Below, piece by piece: positions 1 to 4,573 of a DNA stretch of 5,205 bases. Position 1 is the first letter of the stretch. Each line of letters starts with the position of its first letter. Location: assembly GCA_031273965.1 (NCBI GenBank), contig JAISQX010000044.1, positions 1 to 5,205 on the forward strand. The letters are read 5' to 3'. Under the pieces are notes generated by a model. It searched no databases. It was not told the origin of the DNA and saw only the letters and a list, made by a program, of their open reading frames with translations. This DNA comes from Clostridiales bacterium. Lineage in GTDB: Bacteria > Bacillota > Clostridia > Christensenellales > JAISNN01. The position numbers were made by a program, and so were the translations under genes.

Positions 1-105
1 CATTTATAATTCGTCGTCAAATATAATGAGCCCAAGAAAATGACAAATTTGACGCGTAAATAAATCTTTATACGCAAACCCGAATATTTTTTTGTAGCGC
101 AATCA

Positions 106-134
106 TTGCTTTTGCTTAAAATATATGTTATAAT
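106..134 (+). promoter_or_regulatory. Promoter of the MFS transporter gene, extended -10
   Basis: A -35 box TTGCTT (106-111) lies 17 bp before a perfect TATAAT (129-134). The -10 is preceded by TG one base upstream (126-127), giving the extended form TGTTATAAT. The predicted start of transcription is near 141, which leaves a leader of about 100 nt before the ATG at 243. The match to the primary sigma factor consensus is good. No operator is obvious around it. Confidence 0.72.
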
Positions 135-232
135 AGACAGTATAGTTTAGAGTAATTTTTCCGCGCAAAATATTTACGGTTATTTTTCATTTTTTTATAC
201 GCATACAAATCAAAAATCAATATCGCTATATT

Positions 233-237
233 GAGGT
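233..237 (+). promoter_or_regulatory. Ribosome binding site of the MFS gene
   Basis: GAGGT is complementary to the 16S anti-SD sequence and sits 5 nt before the ATG at 243. It supports this start; no other start codon with an SD sequence is seen close by. Confidence 0.75.
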
Positions 238-242
238 AAAGC

Positions 243-1892
243 ATGAAACTCGATTACAAAAAGACGCTAAAGGTGGGAACGGCATTTGCCATAATAATGG
301 TGTTTTGGACGGCTTACGACTATGTCGTGCCTCTTCTTTTAGAAAACGCGTTCGGCTTGAGCAACAGCGCCCGCGGACTCATAATGGGACTCGACAACCT
401 GCTCTCGCTGTTTATGCTTCCGCTTTTCGGAAAAATCTCCGACAAGCTCGTCTCCAAATACGGTAAGAGAACGCCTTTCATCGTTGCCGGCACTCTTATC
501 ACGGTAATGCTTATGGTCTTTGTCCCCGTGTCGGCAAACCGCCAACTCGACAAATCCTTGGCTTTGCGCGAAGAAATCACCGATACCTTTACTGACACCG
601 CCAATTACGGTTACACGGATAACAGAGGCGTTGCTTTCGACGCCGGCGCTCTGTACGCCATGCTGTACGAGAAAGGCGCGGAAAATTCCGATTATTGCGA
701 CAGAGATTTTTTGAAAGCCAACGGCATAGACAGGGACGCCTATTTAGAAATCGCTCTCAACGGCAAACAAGACGGGAAATTTACATCCGATTATGTAAAA
801 TATGTAAAAACGGGCATAAATAATTACGCAAGCGAACAGGTCTACGAAACGATTACAAAAAAAGAACCCTTCGGTCTTATACTCTATATGGTCATATTGC
901 TTTTTGTGCTCGTCGCTATGGCGACGTTCCGAAGCCCCGCGGTCGCTCTTATGCCGGACGTGACGCCAAAACCGCTGCGAAGTCAGGCTAACGCCATGAT
1001 AAGCCTTGCCGGCGGCGCCGGAGGAGCTATAGCCTTTCTGATTTATACTATAGTTTTGTCCGTAAACCCCACGGCTTATACCCTTGTTTTCGGGCTTGCG
1101 GCTTTTGCCATGTTGCTGCTAATGATAGCTTTTATTCTGCTTGTAAAAGAAAAAAAGCTTGTCGCGGAATGCGAAACGCTCTGCGCCGAATACGGTATCA
1201 CCGACGACGAACCGACGAACGCCGGAGGCGATTCAAAGGGAGTCTTAACCGACGCCGTGAAATATAAAAAAGCAAAATTCGCATCCTTCCTTCTGATACT
1301 CGCTTCAATTTTTATGTGGTTTATGGGCTATAACGCCGTTTCTTCAAACCTATCCATCTATCTCACAAAAACATTGGGACTGGAAGCGGGTCTGGGCGGA
1401 TTGGTTTCCGGGCTGTCTATGGGCGTTTCCGCCATAGCTTTTATTCCCGTCGGACTGTTAGCCGCAAAAATCGGTCGGAGAAAATCGATCATCATAGGCT
1501 TCGCTTTAGCCATAATATCGTTCGTAATGATATTTTTATTCGCCTCGAACGCCGACGCTATCGCGCCCGTATTGTTCACGGTATTTTATTTGCTTTCGGG
1601 TTTCGGTTTGATAATATCCAACGTCAATACTTTCCCTATGGTCGTCGAGTTGTCAAGTAAAAACAGCGTGGGCGTCTATACCGGCTGGTACTATACGGCG
1701 ACGATGAGCGCGCAAGCCGTCACCCCGTTTGTCGCCGGACTTATAATGGATTTCGCCGGAAATAAATATTTATTTCTGTACTCCGCGGTATGCGTGGTAG
1801 CCGCTATCGCGCTTATGCTCTTTGTCCGCCACGGCGACAGCAAGGCGGTTCCGCCCAAGTCAAAGCTTGAGTTGCTCGGCGGCGACGATTAA
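243..1892 (+). CDS. MFS transporter, SLC45/GPH-like (probable sugar:cation symporter)
   Basis: A 549-residue integral membrane protein with about twelve predicted membrane segments (roughly 10-32, 45-63, 77-97, 209-228, 252-273, 279-301, 347-367, 380-401, 416-434, 439-460, 477-500, 507-528). Family marks are the cytoplasmic loop 2-3 motif GKISDKLVSKYGKRTPFI (63-80), the sequence after segment 4 with RSPAVALMPD and RSQAN (230-250), and the second-half counterpart AAKIGRRKS (407-415). This pattern resembles SLC45/GPH-type MFS proteins, which move sugars such as sucrose or melibiose with H+ or Na+; the substrate cannot be read from sequence. Residues about 98-207 form a polar insertion between segments 3 and 4, predicted to be outside the cell, where most MFS proteins have a short loop. 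The central cytoplasmic loop is about 302-346. The gene has its own promoter and SD sequence and converges on rsmA. No sugar hydrolase or regulator lies nearby to suggest a substrate. Confidence 0.9.
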   Translation: MKLDYKKTLKVGTAFAIIMVFWTAYDYVVPLLLENAFGLSNSARGLIMGLDNLLSLFMLPLFGKISDKLVSKYGKRTPFIVAGTLITVMLMVFVPVSANRQLDKSLALREEITDTFTDTANYGYTDNRGVAFDAGALYAMLYEKGAENSDYCDRDFLKANGIDRDAYLEIALNGKQDGKFTSDYVKYVKTGINNYASEQVYETITKKEPFGLILYMVILLFVLVAMATFRSPAVALMPDVTPKPLRSQANAMISLAGGAGGAIAFLIYTIVLSVNPTAYTLVFGLAAFAMLLLMIAFILLVKEKKLVAECETLCAEYGITDDEPTNAGGDSKGVLTDAVKYKKAKFASFLLILASIFMWFMGYNAVSSNLSIYLTKTLGLEAGLGGLVSGLSMGVSAIAFIPVGLLAAKIGRRKSIIIGFALAIISFVMIFLFASNADAIAPVLFTVFYLLSGFGLIISNVNTFPMVVELSSKNSVGVYTGWYYTATMSAQAVTPFVAGLIMDFAGNKYLFLYSAVCVVAAIALMLFVRHGDSKAVPPKSKLELLGGDD

Positions 1893-1912
1893 AAATAGGC
1901 TAATAGCTTATT
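1891..1912. terminator. Weak hairpin between the convergent MFS and rsmA genes
   Basis: AATAGGC (1894-1900) and GCTTATT (1906-1912) form a 7-bp stem with one G-U pair and a 5-nt loop. On the minus strand the stem runs into a short U tract (complement of 1891-1895), so it fits best as a terminator for rsmA, whose stop is at 1930-1928. On the plus strand no U run follows, so the benefit to the MFS transcript is doubtful. The stem is AT-rich and therefore weak. Confidence 0.4.
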
Positions 1913-1927
1913 CGAATGAAGTTCTTT

Positions 1928-2749
1928 CTAAAAAATTAAATCATAAAGCCTTATAAAGTCTTCTATGGGGAGCGTTTCGCCTCTGGCGTTCGGCGGATAG
2001 CCCAAGCGCTCCAAAGCTTTTTCCGTAATAGTCTTAGCCGTTCCAAAAGCCGCTTCAAGGTTATTCGCCAACGTTTTTCTCCTCATGGAGAACGCCGCGC
2101 TCGTGAGCTTCAAAAATTTTTCTTTGTCGGCGACGCCGTACTTATTCGGAACAACCGTAAGCTTTAGGAGCGCCGAATCGACTTTCGGCACGGGAAAAAA
2201 CATATTTTTAGACACCGCGCGCTTAATCTCCGCGTCTGCGTAAAATTTTACGGCTACCGTAACCGCGGAATATTCCTTTGTGTTATGCCTCGCGGTTATG
2301 CGTTCGGCAACCTCTTTTTGAACCATTACGGTTATGCTCTTCGCGCATAGCCCGCTCTCCAAAAAACGCATTATTAGCGGCATGGTTATATAGTAAGGCA
2401 GATTCGCGACGACGTGAAAGGGTTCCTTAACGACGGCTTTAAATTCTTCGTCGCTCATTTTTAGGACGTCGCGAAAGATAATCTCGGTATTTTCGCAACC
2501 CTTTAAGGTTTGCGCCAATATTCCCTCCAGACTTCTGTCCACCTCGAAGCCGTAAACCTTTTTTGCCGTCGCCGAAAGCGCCGCCGTCAGACCGCCCGCG
2601 CCTACCCCTATCTCGACTGCGACGTCGTCTTTTCCTACTCCGCCGTCCTTTACTATCGCGTCCAAAAGATTTCGGTCGGTTATGAAGTTTTGTCCGAGAG
2701 ACTTTTTGTAATGAAAATTATTCGCGATTATTATATCCTTTATATTCAC
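1928..2749 (-). CDS. rsmA: 16S rRNA (adenine1518-N6/adenine1519-N6)-dimethyltransferase RsmA (KsgA)
   Basis: This cytoplasmic enzyme transfers four methyl groups from S-adenosylmethionine to two adjacent adenines near the 3' end of 16S rRNA during late 30S assembly. Loss of the enzyme gives kasugamycin resistance in known species. The 273 residues equal the E. coli length. Visible marks are SLGQNF (17-22), SAM-binding motif I VEIGVGAGGLT (45-55), the acidic EVD (69-71), D94, the catalytic NLPYY (116-120), VQKEVAERI (143-151), FFPVPKVDSALLKL (184-197) and the C-terminal rRNA-contact segment FSMRRKTLANNL (220-231). Motif I has Val where EIGPG is the commonest form. The start is GTG (2749-2747): an in-frame TAA lies upstream at 2797-2795 with no ATG, GTG or TTG between, and SLGQNF falls at the expected distance from the N terminus. 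It is the last gene of the minus-strand cluster, 123 bp after the radical SAM gene. Confidence 0.96.
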   Translation of the reverse strand: MNIKDIIIANNFHYKKSLGQNFITDRNLLDAIVKDGGVGKDDVAVEIGVGAGGLTAALSATAKKVYGFEVDRSLEGILAQTLKGCENTEIIFRDVLKMSDEEFKAVVKEPFHVVANLPYYITMPLIMRFLESGLCAKSITVMVQKEVAERITARHNTKEYSAVTVAVKFYADAEIKRAVSKNMFFPVPKVDSALLKLTVVPNKYGVADKEKFLKLTSAAFSMRRKTLANNLEAAFGTAKTITEKALERLGYPPNARGETLPIEDFIRLYDLIF

Positions 2750-2762
2750 AATATCTTTCTCT
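2750..2762 (-). promoter_or_regulatory. Weak ribosome binding region of rsmA before a GTG start
   Basis: On the minus strand, AGAGAAAGATATT directly precedes GTG. The purine-rich GAGAAAG is only a partial match to the SD consensus. Together with the GTG start it suggests modest translation initiation for rsmA. Confidence 0.45.
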
Positions 2763-2813
2763 AAAGACCCGACAAAAACGTCCGCAATCTCTTTTTATTT
2801 TTTTCGTTTATTG

Positions 2814-2842
2814 ATTATGGTTTCAAACAATTTTAACCTAAA
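2814..2842 (-). promoter_or_regulatory. Possible internal promoter of rsmA
   Basis: On the minus strand, CATAAT (2819-2814, five of six matches to TATAAT) lies 17 bp after TTTAGG (2842-2837, only three of six matches to TTGACA). Transcription would begin near 2807, giving a leader of about 60 nt. It sits just after the hairpin that follows the radical SAM gene, which would let rsmA be transcribed separately. The weak -35 keeps this tentative. Confidence 0.35.
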
Positions 2843-2874
2843 CGGGAAACTTCTCGGCTTTTCCCGATTTTTTT
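2843..2874. terminator. Hairpin between the radical SAM gene and rsmA, with the U tract on the plus strand
   Basis: CGGGAAA (2843-2849) and TTTCCCG (2860-2866) form a perfect 7-bp stem with a 10-nt loop. On the plus strand the stem is followed by A and seven T (2868-2874), the classic form of an intrinsic terminator. On the minus strand, where the neighbouring genes lie, the stem comes immediately after the radical SAM stop codon but is followed by a broken U tract (TTTAGGTTAAAATT). It may partly end the tatD transcript, block antisense transcription, or do both. Confidence 0.5.
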
Positions 2875-3481
2875 ACCGACTCGCGTATACGTCGTATTTT
2901 CTGACTCTAAATTCCGCGCCAATATCCGCGGCTATTTTTTCGCAACGCTTTATCTCGTCCTCGCCTATCGTGTTCACCACCGAAAAAATAACTCTTTTCA
3001 CTCGCCCGACGCATTCCTTCGCAAACCTAAGCATAGAAAAAAAACCGTCTTCGCCGTAAGCGCATTCGCAAATCTCGTTATACTTTTTTGCGTCGGAAGC
3101 GTTAAGGCTTATGCTTACGGTATCGACGGCGTCCTCTAATCGTTCCGCCGCATTCCTACCGACGATGAGATCGGCTTGACCGTTGGTATTTAGGCGCACT
3201 TTTTTCCCCGCTTTTCTCAAAAATCCGCCTATTTCGACAATTTTGTCAAACGCAAAAAGCGGTTCCCCGAACCCGCAAAAAACAAACTCGGTATACCCGC
3301 TCAAATCTCGGTTTTTGAGTTCTTCGATTATTTCCTCGGAAGACGGCTCTTTTTGAAGCCAGAGATTATTACCCCCCACGCCCTCGGACATGTTTCTAAC
3401 GCAAAAAACGCACGCGTTGCTGCATTTATTCGTAAGGTTTATATAGAGCTTGTCGCCGTAATCGTAAAGATATGTGTTCAC
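2873..3481 (-). CDS. TatD-associated radical SAM protein
   Basis: A 202-residue cytoplasmic iron-sulfur protein of the radical SAM superfamily. C20, C24 and C27 make the CxxxCxxC motif (TNKCSNACVFCVRN, 17-30) that binds the [4Fe-4S] cluster used to cleave S-adenosylmethionine. Other marks are FCGFGEP (68-74, the GGEP-type SAM-binding motif), LNTNGQ (97-102) and VSISLNASD (122-130). The LWLQKEP segment (40-46), FCGFGEP and the FRVRKY end (191-196) match the family of radical SAM proteins encoded beside, or fused to, TatD hydrolases; its reaction and substrate are not known to me. The protein is compact, with no SPASM or other auxiliary-cluster domain; later cysteines (C69, C138, C140, C157, C180) form no clear cluster motif. 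It starts at GTG (3481-3479), two codons after an in-frame TGA and 9 nt after a good SD sequence. It lies 46 bp after tatD and is probably cotranscribed with it. Confidence 0.92.
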   Translation of the reverse strand: MNTYLYDYGDKLYINLTNKCSNACVFCVRNMSEGVGGNNLWLQKEPSSEEIIEELKNRDLSGYTEFVFCGFGEPLFAFDKIVEIGGFLRKAGKKVRLNTNGQADLIVGRNAAERLEDAVDTVSISLNASDAKKYNEICECAYGEDGFFSMLRFAKECVGRVKRVIFSVVNTIGEDEIKRCEKIAADIGAEFRVRKYDVYASR

Positions 3482-3490
3482 GTATCAATT

Positions 3491-3495
3491 TCCTT
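3491..3495 (-). promoter_or_regulatory. Ribosome binding site fixing the GTG start of the radical SAM gene
   Basis: AAGGA on the minus strand (complement of TCCTT) lies 9 nt before the GTG at 3481. An in-frame TGA lies between this SD sequence and the GTG, so the frame cannot start further upstream, and the GTG choice is firm. Confidence 0.75.
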
Positions 3496-3527
3496 AAAAA
3501 ATAGTTTTTCGCGCCGCCGCGGCTTTT

Positions 3528-4304
3528 TTACAGATTGTGAATGCGAAAAAACCGCTTCGTATTAATCGCCGTTATATCCGCAAATTCCGCATATTCGATT
3601 TTTTTTAGTTCCGCGCCCTTTTTCGCGACATATTTGACGTAATACGGATAATTTAACTGTCCGCGATGCGGCTCGGGCGTGAGATAAGGACAATCCGTTT
3701 CCAAAAGAATTTTGCTTATATCCGCGGACAAAAACGCTTCTATCCCGCGCTTGTTATTCTTGAACGTCAACGTCCCGCCAAAAGAATAATAGCAACCCAG
3801 CCCGTCGAAGAGTCTCATAATCTCCGTGTCGCCGCTAAAATTGTGAATCAAAACCCCGTTATTCAAACGAGACCTTTCCGCAGTCAAAATCTCAAGCGTA
3901 TCCTCGTATGCGTCGCGCACATGCACGACCAACGGGAGGTTCAATTCGTCGGCAAGCGCTATATGTTCCCTAAACGCTTTTTTTTGAATATCCCTCGGCG
4001 ACAAATCGTAATAATAATCAAGTCCCGTCTCGCCTATCGCCAAAACCTTTTTATTCTTCGCCAGCGCGCCGTATAACTCCGCGTCCTTTGACGTAAAGCT
4101 TTTGGCTTCGTGCGGATGAGTCGCCACCGTCGCGTATACTTGCGCGTATTTGTCCGCCAACTCCGCCGCCTTTATGCTCGAAGGCGCGTCATAGCTCGCG
4201 CATACCGCTCCCCCGACGCCGTATTCTTCCATAGCCGATATTATTTCGCCGACTTGCCCCAAAAGCCTTTCGTCGTTAAGATGCGCGTGACTGTCTATGA
4301 GCAT
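3528..4304 (-). CDS. tatD: TatD family metal-dependent hydrolase (deoxyribonuclease)
   Basis: A 258-residue cytoplasmic TIM-barrel enzyme of the amidohydrolase-like TatD family; studied members are metal-dependent 3'-5' exonucleases acting on DNA (and RNA), linked to DNA repair and quality control. The full metal and active-site set is visible: H6 and H8 (DSHAHLN), H63/H65 (ATHPHE), E92 (IGETGLDYYYD), H128 (VVHVRDAYEDT), H154 (LIHNFSGD) and D204 (ETDCPYLTPEPHRG). The length is typical. The ATG start puts HxH at residues 6-8, as usual for the family; the upstream SD is modest (AAGG 12 nt before the ATG). It is the first gene after a strong promoter (4340-4368) and precedes the radical SAM partner by 46 bp. 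In many Firmicutes tatD is close to rnmV and ksgA; here ksgA is kept but rnmV is not seen. The exact physiological substrate is inference from the family. Confidence 0.95.
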   Translation of the reverse strand: MLIDSHAHLNDERLLGQVGEIISAMEEYGVGGAVCASYDAPSSIKAAELADKYAQVYATVATHPHEAKSFTSKDAELYGALAKNKKVLAIGETGLDYYYDLSPRDIQKKAFREHIALADELNLPLVVHVRDAYEDTLEILTAERSRLNNGVLIHNFSGDTEIMRLFDGLGCYYSFGGTLTFKNNKRGIEAFLSADISKILLETDCPYLTPEPHRGQLNYPYYVKYVAKKGAELKKIEYAEFADITAINTKRFFRIHNL

Positions 4305-4339
4305 TTCTTATTCTGACCTTTAAATTTTTTTTCATCCAA

Positions 4340-4368
4340 AGTATACAACGGACAAAAAAAAATGTCAA
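4340..4368 (-). promoter_or_regulatory. Strong promoter of the tatD cluster
   Basis: On the minus strand a perfect TTGACA (4368-4363) and TATACT (4345-4340, five of six matches) are separated by exactly 17 bp; nine of the spacer bases are an unbroken T run. The predicted start of transcription is near 4333, which gives a leader of about 29 nt before the tatD ATG. This is the closest match to a primary sigma factor promoter in the window. Confidence 0.85.
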
Positions 4369-4406
4369 ACCTTTCACGGTTTGCGCGTCAAAACGCCGGG
4401 CTTCGG

Positions 4407-4428
4407 TATGAAAATGCGCCGCTTCATA
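4407..4428. repeat. Inverted repeat between the divergent promoters
   Basis: TATGAA (4407-4412) and TTCATA (4423-4428) are perfect inverted arms around a 10-bp centre. They lie between the tatD promoter (4340-4368, minus) and the GLUG gene promoter (4448-4477, plus), where a dimeric regulator could bind. The arms are short and AT-rich, so chance is a real alternative. Confidence 0.25.
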
Positions 4429-4447
4429 AACTATTTTATAAAACAGC

Positions 4448-4477
4448 TTGCAAAAGTACAAATATTAATGATATAAT
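4448..4477 (+). promoter_or_regulatory. Promoter of the GLUG-repeat surface protein gene, extended -10
   Basis: TTGCAA (4448-4453) and a perfect TATAAT (4472-4477) are separated by 18 bp, and TG at 4469-4470 makes the extended form TGATATAAT. Transcription should begin near 4484, with a leader of about 90 nt. Its design (TTGC-type -35, extended -10) resembles that of the MFS promoter at 106-134. Confidence 0.72.
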
Positions 4478-4535
4478 TAATTATGTTCTTCATGAAATAT
4501 AATTCCATGAAAAAAAAACTAAATATCGTTAGAAG

Positions 4536-4556
4536 CGCGACAAAAATTTTTGCGCG
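4536..4556 (+). repeat. Hairpin in the GLUG gene leader just before the SD sequence
   Basis: CGCG (4536-4539) and CAAA (4541-4544) pair with TTTG (4549-4552) and CGCG (4553-4556), leaving A4540 bulged and a 4-nt AATT loop. The stem ends 4 nt before the SD sequence AAGGAG (4561-4566). It could stabilise the mRNA 5' region or tune ribosome access. No U tract of terminator type follows it. Confidence 0.4.
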
Positions 4557-4560
4557 GAAT

Positions 4561-4566
4561 AAGGAG
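4561..4566 (+). promoter_or_regulatory. Strong ribosome binding site of the GLUG-repeat gene
   Basis: AAGGAG is a full match to the core SD sequence and lies 7 nt before the ATG at 4574. It fixes this start, directly before a typical signal sequence. Confidence 0.85.
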
Positions 4567-4573
4567 CGGGACT

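Larger units (their letters stand above)
1..242. other. AT-rich non-coding region upstream of the MFS gene
   Basis: No convincing coding frame is seen here. Apart from the promoter at 106-134 and the SD sequence at 233-237, the stretch is AT-rich and shows no RNA gene, riboswitch-like fold or clear repeat. The roughly 100-nt leader (141-242) has no strong hairpin. Positions 1-105 may belong to the control region of an upstream gene outside the window. Confidence 0.6.

Noticed and set aside
1..30. Two TATAAT-like boxes (5-10 and 22-27) and a minus-strand ATG at 3-1
   Set aside because: The -35 regions would fall at or beyond the window edge, and the minus-strand ATG has no SD sequence; nothing can be judged.
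2510..2764. Plus-strand open frame inside and upstream of rsmA
   Set aside because: It is the antisense of a confidently identified gene and shows no recognisable protein features.
3514..3527. Short GC-rich stem (GCCG/CGGC) followed by T residues between tatD and the radical SAM gene
   Set aside because: The stem is only 4 bp and the U tract is on the plus strand, away from the direction of the genes; too weak to call a terminator.
3666..4076. 136-codon plus-strand open frame opposite tatD
   Set aside because: It is a by-product of codon use in tatD on the other strand; the translation is Arg-rich and has no domain I recognise.
4367..4383. AAACC...GGTTT inverted arms upstream of the tatD promoter
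   Set aside because: Five-base AT-rich arms with no U tract; expected by chance in sequence of this composition.
4276..4461. 61-codon minus-strand open frame overlapping the tatD start
   Set aside because: It spans the tatD promoter, has no family resemblance, and tatD itself has the expected N terminus in another frame.
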